Assembly (NCBI RefSeq): GCF_001077535.1 | Contig: NZ_CP011968.1 | Coordinates: forward strand, 1,984,001-2,048,000 | DNA length: 64,000 nucleotides | From: Clostridioides difficile ATCC 9689 = DSM 1296 | GTDB lineage: Bacteria > Bacillota > Clostridia > Peptostreptococcales > Peptostreptococcaceae | Direction of reading: 5' to 3' | Shown here: positions 53,721 through 61,331 of the stretch, piece by piece | Position numbering within the stretch: position 1 is the first letter of the stretch | Layout of the letters: the number at the start of each line of letters is the position of its first letter | Notes under the pieces: generated by a model | Told to the model about the DNA's origin: nothing | The model's database searches: none | What the model saw: the letters and a program-made list of their open reading frames with translations, nothing else | Made by a program: the position numbers and the translations under genes

Positions 53721-55033
53721 TGGGAAGTCTAAAAATATATCCAAGTAAATTATCTGGAGATGTAAAAATACCACCATCAAAAAGTATGGCACATAGGGCA
53801 GTTATTTGTTCATCTCTAAGCAATGGAAAAAGTAGAATTTCTAATATAGATTTTTCTGATGATATAATAGCTACTATAAGAGCAATGACATCATTAGGAG
53901 CTATTATAGAAAAGAAAGAAGATATTTTAGAAATTTCGGGAATTTTTTCTAAAGAAGGTATTTTAAATAGAGAGAATCAGTTGAATCAACCTAAATTGAC
54001 AATAGATTGTAATGAATCAGGCTCTACATTGAGATTTTTAGTACCTATATCTTTAGCATTTGATGGTGTAAAAAGGTTTATAGGTAGAGGAAATCTTGGA
54101 AAAAGACCACTTGATACTTATTATGAGATATTTGACAGACAGAATATAAAATATAGTTACAAAGAAAATCAGTTAGATTTGATTATATCAGGTAAGCTTA
54201 AACCAGATGAATTTAGAGTAAAAGGAAATATAAGTTCTCAGTTTATCACAGGTTTACTGTTTATATTGCCTACGCTAGAGAGTGATTCAAAGATAATAAT
54301 TACTACTGAGCTAGAATCTAAAGGATATTTAGATTTAACTCTTTCAACGATAAAAGATTTTGGGGTAGAAATTATAAACAATAACTATAAAGAATTTATT
54401 ATAAAAGGAAATCAAACGTATAAAGCGAGAGATTATAAAGTAGAAGGAGATTATTCTCAAGGAGCATTTTATTTATCAGCAGATGCTATAGGAGAAGATA
54501 TTAGCATATTAGACCTTAAAGAAGATTCTCTTCAAGGGGATAGTGAAGTAGTTGAAATTTTATCTAGGATGGGAATGGAAATATTAAGAGAAGGCAACAA
54601 AATAAAAGGAATAACAAATGGTTTAAATGGTACTTTGATAGATGCATCTCAATGCCCAGATATAATACCTGTATTATCTGTAGTAGCATCCTTAAGTATA
54701 GGGAGGACTACAATAATTAATGCTGGTAGGCTTAGAATTAAAGAATGTGATAGACTTCATGCAATAAATGTTGAGTTAAATAAACTTGGAGCAAATATAG
54801 AGGAGAAAGAGGATAGTTTGATAATCGAAGGAGTAAGCAAGTTAAATGGTGGAGTAGAGGTGTGGAGTCACAAAGACCATAGAATTGCTATGACACTTGC
54901 AATTGCTTCTTGTAGATGTGATAAACCAATAATATTAAAAGATTTTGAGTGTGTATCAAAATCTTATCCACATTTTTTTAAAGATTTTAAGATGTTAGGA
55001 GGTCGAATTGATGAGTGGAATATGGGGAAATAA
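53720..55033 (+). CDS. aroA: 3-phosphoshikimate 1-carboxyvinyltransferase (EPSP synthase)
   Basis: The two-domain EPSP fold shows KIPPSKSMAHRAVICSSLS at the N-terminus, DCNESGSTLRFLVPISLAF, KRPLDTYYEIF, VEGDYSQGAFYLSADAI, RLRIKECDRLHAI and HKDHRIAMTLAIAS. It joins shikimate-3-phosphate and phosphoenolpyruvate. In the conserved active-site segment the usual GNAGTA is NESGST, typical of class II-like Firmicutes enzymes. At 437 residues it is normal. The last 23 nt overlap aroC in another frame. Confidence 0.95.
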   Translation: MGSLKIYPSKLSGDVKIPPSKSMAHRAVICSSLSNGKSRISNIDFSDDIIATIRAMTSLGAIIEKKEDILEISGIFSKEGILNRENQLNQPKLTIDCNESGSTLRFLVPISLAFDGVKRFIGRGNLGKRPLDTYYEIFDRQNIKYSYKENQLDLIISGKLKPDEFRVKGNISSQFITGLLFILPTLESDSKIIITTELESKGYLDLTLSTIKDFGVEIINNNYKEFIIKGNQTYKARDYKVEGDYSQGAFYLSADAIGEDISILDLKEDSLQGDSEVVEILSRMGMEILREGNKIKGITNGLNGTLIDASQCPDIIPVLSVVASLSIGRTTIINAGRLRIKECDRLHAINVELNKLGANIEEKEDSLIIEGVSKLNGGVEVWSHKDHRIAMTLAIASCRCDKPIILKDFECVSKSYPHFFKDFKMLGGRIDEWNMGK

Positions 55034-56090
55034 TTTAAAAGTATCAATTTTTGGAGAATCTCATGGAAATGCTATAGGTATAAATATAGATGGTCTTCCT
55101 TCGGGGATTGAACTTGACCTTGATAATATTGATAAAGAAATGAAGAGAAGAGCACCTGGAAAAAATTCTATATCTACTTCAAGAAATGAAAGTGATATAC
55201 CAGAAATTCTAAGTGGATATTTTAATGGAAGAACTACAGGAACGCCATTATGTGCAATCATAAGAAATAGTGATACTCGTTCAAAAGATTATGGAGAGCT
55301 TAAAAACTTAATGAGACCAGGACATGCAGATTTCACAGGTAATGTGAGATATTCTGGATTTAATGACTATAGAGGTGGAGGTCATTTTTCAGGTAGGATA
55401 ACAGCTCCATTAGTATTTTGTGGGGCTATATGTAAACAAATTTTATCACAAAAAGGAATAGAGATAGGAGCACACATAAAAAAAATTAAAAATATAGAAG
55501 ATATGAGTTTTGATTATGTAAATATTTCAAAACAACAGTTATCAAATTTGCAAACTTTGGAACTACCTTTACTTGATTTATCAAAGGAAGAAGCCATGAA
55601 AAATACGATTATAGATGCAAAAAATCAAGGAGATTCAGTTGGTGGTATAATTGAGTGTGCAGTAGTAGGTATTAATGTAGGGCTTGGAAATCCATTTTTT
55701 GACTCTGTTGAATCTACTTTATCACATTTATTGTTTTCTGTTCCTGCTGTAAAAGGTGTAGAGTTTGGTTTAGGTTTTGAACTTGCAGATATGTATGGCT
55801 CTCAAAGTAATGATGAAATGTATTATGAAGGAAATCAAGTTAAGAGCAAAACAAATAACAATGGAGGAATTATAGGAGGGATTACTACTGGAATGCCAAT
55901 AATTTTCAAAGTGGCAATTAAGCCAACTCCATCAATTAGCAGACAACAAAACACAGTTAATATAAAAGATAAAAAGGACGATATTTTATATATTAAAGGC
56001 AGACATGACCCTTGTATAGTTCAAAGGGCTATACCTGTAATAGAAGCAGTAACAGCCATTGGAATTTTTGATTTGATGAAAGGACGATAA
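55011..56090 (+). CDS. aroC: Chorismate synthase
   Basis: Family signatures are complete: FGESHGNAIGINIDGLPSG, RRAPGKNSISTSRNESD, MRPGHADFTGNVRY, DYRGGGHFSGRITAP, GDSVGGIIEC, GITTGMPIIFKVAIKPTPSI and GRHDPCIVQRAIPVIEA. It forms chorismate from EPSP with reduced FMN. ATG 55011 is preferred to TTG 55008 and follows GGAGGT inside the end of aroA, so translation is coupled. No flavin reductase domain is fused. Confidence 0.96.
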   Translation: MSGIWGNNLKVSIFGESHGNAIGINIDGLPSGIELDLDNIDKEMKRRAPGKNSISTSRNESDIPEILSGYFNGRTTGTPLCAIIRNSDTRSKDYGELKNLMRPGHADFTGNVRYSGFNDYRGGGHFSGRITAPLVFCGAICKQILSQKGIEIGAHIKKIKNIEDMSFDYVNISKQQLSNLQTLELPLLDLSKEEAMKNTIIDAKNQGDSVGGIIECAVVGINVGLGNPFFDSVESTLSHLLFSVPAVKGVEFGLGFELADMYGSQSNDEMYYEGNQVKSKTNNNGGIIGGITTGMPIIFKVAIKPTPSISRQQNTVNIKDKKDDILYIKGRHDPCIVQRAIPVIEAVTAIGIFDLMKGR

Positions 56091-56092
56091 TA

Positions 56093-57289
56093 ATGGAGGA
56101 TTTAACGAGATATAGAAATGAGATTGACAATATAGATAAAGAGCTTATTCAATTATTTGAAAAGAGAATGAATACAGTTCTTGAAATTGCCAGACATAAA
56201 ATGAAAAATAACACTACTATACTTCAAAAAGATAGAGAAGAAAAAGTACTAAGTAGAGCCGTAGATAATTTAGATAATAAAGCATATTCACAAGAAACGG
56301 TACAGTTTTTTAATTCTATAATGGAAATTAGTAGAGGATTACAAAAAAGATTTATAGATAATGATGGTGAGCAGAAAATCGAGTTTAGTTTAGATTCATC
56401 AAATAAGAATTTTGATTTGTCAAATGTAAATAAATATAAGTCTTTAAAAGATGAATTAAATAAAAAAAATATCCTAGTAGGCTTTCCTGGAAAATCAGGT
56501 TCATTTACAGAAGAAGCACTAAATAAATTCTTCAACAAAAAAATATCAAAAAAACAATTTAAAGAATTTGAAGATGTTTTCATAGCACTTAAAAATAAAG
56601 AAATAAACTATGGAATAATCCCCATAGAAAATTCATCTACAGGAGCTATCTCTGAAACTTATGACCTTTTGAGAAAGTACGGTTTTTATATAGTTGGAGA
56701 AGAATGTATAAAAATAGACCAAAATTTAATAGGGATAAAAGACACAAAGCTTGAAGATATAAAAGAAATATATTCTCATCCACAAGGTATAGGACAATGT
56801 AGTGAATTTTTAAAACAAAATAGTACATGGAAATTGATACCATTTAATAACACAGCAACAAGTGCAGAACTTGTAAGAAAACTTCAAGATAAAACAAAAG
56901 CAGCAATTGCAAGCAAAAAAGCTGCAAGTATTTATGGATTAGAAATAATAAGTCCTTGTATAAATGATATAGCAAACAACTATACAAGATTTGTAGTAAT
57001 CAGTAATCAAATACACATTGAAGAAGAATCAAACAAAATGAGTGTAGTATTTTCTGTTGAACATGAAGCAGGAAAACTTTATAAAGTACTTGGATACTTT
57101 GCTAAAAATAATATAAATATGACAAAAATAGAATCAAGACCTATGAAAAATGCCTCATGGAGATATTTCTTTTATATAGATTTTGAGTGTTCTATATACA
57201 ATGCTAAAGTGTACGATTTATTAGAATTGATAGAACATAATACAGCATATTTTAAATTTATGGGAGTATATAAAAATAAAACTGAATAG
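56093..57289 (+). CDS. pheA: Bifunctional chorismate mutase/prephenate dehydratase (P-protein)
   Basis: Residues 1-85 are an AroQ-type chorismate mutase (YRNEIDNIDKELIQLFEKRMN). A prephenate dehydratase domain covers about 115-300 (GKSGSFTEEALNKFF, IPIENSSTGAISETYDLL, and NNYTRFVVIS with the catalytic Thr-Arg-Phe). An ACT domain follows (GKLYKVLGYFAKNNINMTKIESRPMK), with ESRP the Phe-binding motif for feedback inhibition. It converts chorismate to phenylpyruvate. At 398 residues it is slightly long because of the linker at 90-115. It starts 2 nt after aroC. Confidence 0.95.
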   Translation: MEDLTRYRNEIDNIDKELIQLFEKRMNTVLEIARHKMKNNTTILQKDREEKVLSRAVDNLDNKAYSQETVQFFNSIMEISRGLQKRFIDNDGEQKIEFSLDSSNKNFDLSNVNKYKSLKDELNKKNILVGFPGKSGSFTEEALNKFFNKKISKKQFKEFEDVFIALKNKEINYGIIPIENSSTGAISETYDLLRKYGFYIVGEECIKIDQNLIGIKDTKLEDIKEIYSHPQGIGQCSEFLKQNSTWKLIPFNNTATSAELVRKLQDKTKAAIASKKAASIYGLEIISPCINDIANNYTRFVVISNQIHIEEESNKMSVVFSVEHEAGKLYKVLGYFAKNNINMTKIESRPMKNASWRYFFYIDFECSIYNAKVYDLLELIEHNTAYFKFMGVYKNKTE

Positions 57290-57335
57290 ATAAGATAAAT
57301 TTTTATTTAATTTATAATTATTAGGAGGTGTAAGT

Positions 57336-58145
57336 ATGAATTTTTTCGGTCTAGTAGGTGAAAAACTCTCTCACAGTGTTTCACCTCAAATCCACAAGAG
57401 AGTATTCGAGATATTGAATATTGAAAGTGCTTATAAAAACTTTGAAATTTCAAAAGAAGATATATCTAAGCTAGACGGTGCTATAAAATTATTAGGAATA
57501 CAAGGGGTAAATGTTACTGTACCATATAAGGAGCGTATTATGAAATATCTTGATTTTATATCACCAGAGGCAAAACGTATAGGAGCAGTTAATACAATTT
57601 TACTCAGAGAAAATATGTTATATGGTTACAATACAGATTACTTTGGTCTTGATAGTATGTTTAAAATGGCTAATATTGATGTTCAAGGAAAAGTAGCAGT
57701 TATATTAGGAACTGGAGGTGCTTCTAAAGCTGCTCTTACATATTTTATTGATTCTGGTATAGAAAAGCTTTATGTTTCAACTAGAAAAAAGGATGATAAA
57801 AAATTATTAAATAGTAAAGCTATATTAATAGATTATGAAGAACTTAAACATATAAAAGGAGATATAATATTAAATGCTACACCAGTAGGTATGTACCCTA
57901 ATGTAGGAATTTCACCAGTGTCAAAATCTATTATACAAAATTTTGATATATTAATAGATTTAATTTACAATCCTGGAGAAACAGAGTTTTTAAGAATTGG
58001 TAATAGTATGGGTAAAAAAACTTGTGATGGATTATATATGCTGGTGGGGCAAGCAATAAAATCTCAGGAAATTTGGCAAGATACTAAAATAGATAATAGT
58101 ATTTTAGATGTTATATATAATGAACTAAAATTAGAATTTTTGTAA
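57336..58145 (+). CDS. aroE: Shikimate dehydrogenase
   Basis: The substrate-binding KLSHSVSPQIHKRVF and GVNVTVPYKERIM (catalytic Lys), then GAVNTIL and YNTDYFG, with the NADP-binding GTGGASKAAL and NATPVGMYPN. It reduces 3-dehydroshikimate to shikimate. At 269 residues it is normal. GGAGGTG precedes the ATG after a 46-nt gap. Confidence 0.95.
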   Translation: MNFFGLVGEKLSHSVSPQIHKRVFEILNIESAYKNFEISKEDISKLDGAIKLLGIQGVNVTVPYKERIMKYLDFISPEAKRIGAVNTILLRENMLYGYNTDYFGLDSMFKMANIDVQGKVAVILGTGGASKAALTYFIDSGIEKLYVSTRKKDDKKLLNSKAILIDYEELKHIKGDIILNATPVGMYPNVGISPVSKSIIQNFDILIDLIYNPGETEFLRIGNSMGKKTCDGLYMLVGQAIKSQEIWQDTKIDNSILDVIYNELKLEFL

Positions 58146-58156
58146 GGGAGATTGTT

Positions 58157-58690
58157 ATGATAAATAAAACAAAAGAAAAATTGATATTAATAGGTATGCC
58201 AGGTAGTGGAAAAACTACAATTGGTAAACTTTTGGCCAAAGAATATAATTGTAGTTTCTGTGATATGGATGATTATATAATTCAAATATCTCAAAAAAGT
58301 ATAGCAGAGTTGTTTTCAGAAGGAGAAGATATCTTTAGGAACTATGAGACTCAAGCATGTAGAGAACTTTCTATAAGTGATAAAACAGTGATATCTACAG
58401 GTGGAGGTGTAATAAAAAAGGATGTTAATATGGAAATACTAAAAGAAACAGGTATAATAATTTTTATTGATAGACCTATACAAAAGATTTTGGAAGATAT
58501 AAATATTAATTCAAGACCATTATTAAAAAACGGAAAAGATAGATTGTATAATCTTTATAATGAGAGAATAAATCTTTATAAAAAATTTTCAGATATAGAG
58601 ATTTTAAATGATAAATCATTAAATAATGCTGTATATAATATTACAAATGCAGTCAGTGAAAATTTTAAATTTGACTTTAAAGAAAAATAA
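58157..58690 (+). CDS. aroK: Shikimate kinase
   Basis: P-loop GMPGSGKTTIGKLLAKE, DMDDYI (Mg/shikimate), AELFSEGEDIFRNYE, and STGGGVIKKD are the shikimate kinase landmarks, with the RPLL lid region near residue 118. It phosphorylates shikimate with ATP. At 177 residues it is normal. It lies 11 nt after aroE. Confidence 0.95.
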   Translation: MINKTKEKLILIGMPGSGKTTIGKLLAKEYNCSFCDMDDYIIQISQKSIAELFSEGEDIFRNYETQACRELSISDKTVISTGGGVIKKDVNMEILKETGIIIFIDRPIQKILEDININSRPLLKNGKDRLYNLYNERINLYKKFSDIEILNDKSLNNAVYNITNAVSENFKFDFKEK

Positions 58691-58710
58691 TCTAGGGGGA
58701 AGTAAAAATA

Positions 58711-59550
58711 ATGAATATTGTTATTGTAGGACTAGGAGTTATAGGAGGCTCTTTTGCTAAAGCATTAAAAAAAGCTGGATATGAAAATGTATTTGGAGTA
58801 GATGTAGATTTAGAAACTTTAAAAAAAGCAGAAAAAGCAAAAATCATAAAAAAAGGATGTACTACAGGTAAAGAGTTATTTAAAAAAGCTGATTTAATTA
58901 TACTATCTATATATCCTAGATTAGTTGTAGATTTTCTAAATAAGAATAAAAACTTTTTTAAAAAAGGGACTATAATTACTGATACTACAGGAATAAAAGA
59001 AACACTTATCAATGATGTGTTGCAAATTATTCCAGATGATATAGATTTTATATTTGGACATCCAATGGCAGGTAGGGAAAAAAAGGGTATTGATTTTGCA
59101 AGTGAACAAGTTTTTAATGGTGCAAATTATATAATTACTCCAACTGGCAGAAACAACATAAAAAATTTAGAGTTAGTTGAAAATTTAATTTTAGAGATTG
59201 GATTTAAAAGAGTAAAAAAGTTAACTTCACAAAAACATGATGAGATTATAGCTTTTACTTCTCAGTTACCTCATGTTATGGCAGTTGCTCTTATAAATAG
59301 TGATGAAGAAGGTAGAGATACGGGTAAATTTATTGGAGATAGTTATAGAGATTTAACTAGAATTGCAAATATGAATGAAGACTTATGGAGTGAACTTTTT
59401 TTAGGAAATAGAGATAATTTACTAAAAGTTATAGAAAACTTTGAATCAGAAGTAAATTTAGTAAAAGAAGCTATATTTAACAATGATAAAAATAAATTAA
59501 TAGAGTATTTTAAAAAATCATCAATAAGAAGAGAAGCTTTAGAAAAATAA
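58711..59550 (+). CDS. tyrA: Prephenate dehydrogenase
   Basis: The NAD-binding GLGVIGGSFAKALKKAG opens the protein. DTTGIKETL, FGHPMAGREKKGIDFA (catalytic His) and SQLPHVMAVALINS with GDSYRDLTRIA complete the fold. It oxidises prephenate to 4-hydroxyphenylpyruvate for tyrosine. At 279 residues it lacks the C-terminal ACT domain, so it may not be feedback-inhibited through that route. It is the last gene of the aromatic operon. No dehydroquinate dehydratase (aroD/aroQ) is in the cluster. Confidence 0.93.
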   Translation: MNIVIVGLGVIGGSFAKALKKAGYENVFGVDVDLETLKKAEKAKIIKKGCTTGKELFKKADLIILSIYPRLVVDFLNKNKNFFKKGTIITDTTGIKETLINDVLQIIPDDIDFIFGHPMAGREKKGIDFASEQVFNGANYIITPTGRNNIKNLELVENLILEIGFKRVKKLTSQKHDEIIAFTSQLPHVMAVALINSDEEGRDTGKFIGDSYRDLTRIANMNEDLWSELFLGNRDNLLKVIENFESEVNLVKEAIFNNDKNKLIEYFKKSSIRREALEK

Positions 59551-59577
59551 ATATTAATATTTAAGCTATATATAGAT

Positions 59578-59665
59578 GGGTATAAATATAAGCGATAGTG
59601 TATTTAATTGTATTAATAAATATGGATTCAATATAATTAAATATGCTATTGATATATTTGTACCC
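59578..59665. repeat. Long imperfect inverted repeat after the aro operon
   Basis: Arms of about 36 nt (59578-59614 and 59630-59665) pair almost completely, with several G-U pairs and one small internal loop, leaving about 15 nt in the loop. It begins 28 nt after tyrA. There is no T tract behind it, so it is not a standard terminator, though it could protect the mRNA end. The remaining ~150 nt before the next gene are AT-rich. Confidence 0.6.
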
Positions 59666-59817
59666 TTAACTATTGTTATCTTTTAAATGATAATGATATT
59701 TATTTAAATACTCTTTATTAACAATTTATAAAACTTAATTGTAAAAAATACTTATTAATAGTAAAATAAAGTGAATCAATTATATTATAATTGCTAAAGA
59801 GAGTGAGGTGTAGCTAT

Positions 59818-61299
59818 TTGAAAAAAAATAGATTAATAGCAAAGAATATATCAATAGCATTTATAGTACTATTCTTTTTTAGTGTATTTACATTTTTTTA
59901 TGTAGGTAATATTAATAGAGTGTTAGAATATGAAACAAATGACATAATAACAGTTACAATTGCTGGATGGATTATACTTTCATTTTTATTTTTAGGTATT
60001 ATAATTTACATATTATATTCAAAAGCAAATAGTCAAAAAACTATAGAAAAAGTAGCATATACGGATTTTGTAACAGGTTATTCCAACTGGAGAAAGTTTG
60101 AATTAGATGTTACAAATTTATTAAAGAAAACATCACAAAATAATAAATATGCAATGGTCATATTCGATATTGATAAATTTAAAGCAATTAATGATATATA
60201 TGGCCATAAAAAGGGAAATTTAATATTAAAAGATATTGCAGATACTTTAAATGAATTGACTGATATCAATGAAACTTTTGCTCGTGTAAGTGCTGATAAT
60301 TTCAATATATTATTAACATATAACAAAAAAGAGGATATAATAAATATTATCAAAAAGATTATGGCAAATAATGAACTTGTAAACTTATCTTTTGGAATTT
60401 ATGAAATCAAAGATAAGGATTTATCTGTAAGTGTATATAGTGATAGAGCTTCACTTGCAAAATCATCAATAAAAAATAATAGTGATGTAAATTTTGCATT
60501 TTTTAATGACAAATTAAGAGAGAAATTATTATTTGAAGATAAGATAGAAAAAGAAATGGAATATGCTCTTGAAAGTGGGCAATTCGTAATGTATTTACAA
60601 CCAAAATACAATATTAAATTAGATAAATTTTGTGGAAGTGAAGCCCTAGTCAGATGGCAATATACAGAAAAAGAGGTCATATATCCAGGTGATTTTATTC
60701 CTATATTTGAAAAAAATGGATTTATTAGAAAGATTGATATGTACATATTAGAACAAGCTTGTAAAGAAATCCGGTCTTTATTTGATAAAGGAATTTCACC
60801 TTTACCTATATCTGTAAACTTCTCAAGAGTTGATTTTTTTAAAAAAGATTTTATTGAAAACATAGTAAATATATGTGATAGATATAAAATACCATATAGT
60901 TTAATAGAAATTGAAATTACTGAATCTAGTATGTTTGGAGATACTGATACTCTATTTAATGTTAGTAGAAACCTACAGGATATTGGCTTTATAGTTGCAA
61001 TGGATGATTTTGGCTCTGGATATTCTTCTGTAAATATGCTTAAAAATATACCATTAAATGTAATAAAATTAGATAGAGGATTTTTTGTTGATGATAAAGA
61101 TGTTGATAAGAGTCAAATTGTTATAAAAAGCATAGTTTCTCTCATTAAGCAATTAGGAATAAGGGTTGTTGCTGAAGGAATTGAAACAAGAAGTCAAATA
61201 GAAATGTTAAAAAAAGCAAATTGTGATATTGTTCAAGGATATTATTTTTCAAAACCATTACCAATTAAAGAATTTGAAAAATTAGTCTATAAAATATAG
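59818..61299 (+). CDS. Membrane c-di-GMP phosphodiesterase: degenerate GGDEF plus EAL
   Basis: Two membrane helices (within residues 1-75) are followed by a GGDEF-fold domain. It has the early D-I-D-K-F loop, but the signature reads VSADNF instead of GGDEF, so cyclase activity is unlikely. The EAL domain (from about residue 250) has all key motifs: SEALVRW, VNFSRVDF, EIEITESSM, AMDDFGSGYSS, KLDRGF and AEGIETRSQ. It should therefore hydrolyse c-di-GMP, with the GGDEF part perhaps binding GTP. TTG 59818 is preferred: GAGGTG lies 7 nt upstream, while the TTG at 59791 has no such site. A second c-di-GMP gene follows 32 nt later, probably in one operon. Confidence 0.85.
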   Translation: MKKNRLIAKNISIAFIVLFFFSVFTFFYVGNINRVLEYETNDIITVTIAGWIILSFLFLGIIIYILYSKANSQKTIEKVAYTDFVTGYSNWRKFELDVTNLLKKTSQNNKYAMVIFDIDKFKAINDIYGHKKGNLILKDIADTLNELTDINETFARVSADNFNILLTYNKKEDIINIIKKIMANNELVNLSFGIYEIKDKDLSVSVYSDRASLAKSSIKNNSDVNFAFFNDKLREKLLFEDKIEKEMEYALESGQFVMYLQPKYNIKLDKFCGSEALVRWQYTEKEVIYPGDFIPIFEKNGFIRKIDMYILEQACKEIRSLFDKGISPLPISVNFSRVDFFKKDFIENIVNICDRYKIPYSLIEIEITESSMFGDTDTLFNVSRNLQDIGFIVAMDDFGSGYSSVNMLKNIPLNVIKLDRGFFVDDKDVDKSQIVIKSIVSLIKQLGIRVVAEGIETRSQIEMLKKANCDIVQGYYFSKPLPIKEFEKLVYKI

Positions 61300-61331
61300 T
61301 CAGCGAGTCTTAAATGGGAGGTGGTGATTAA

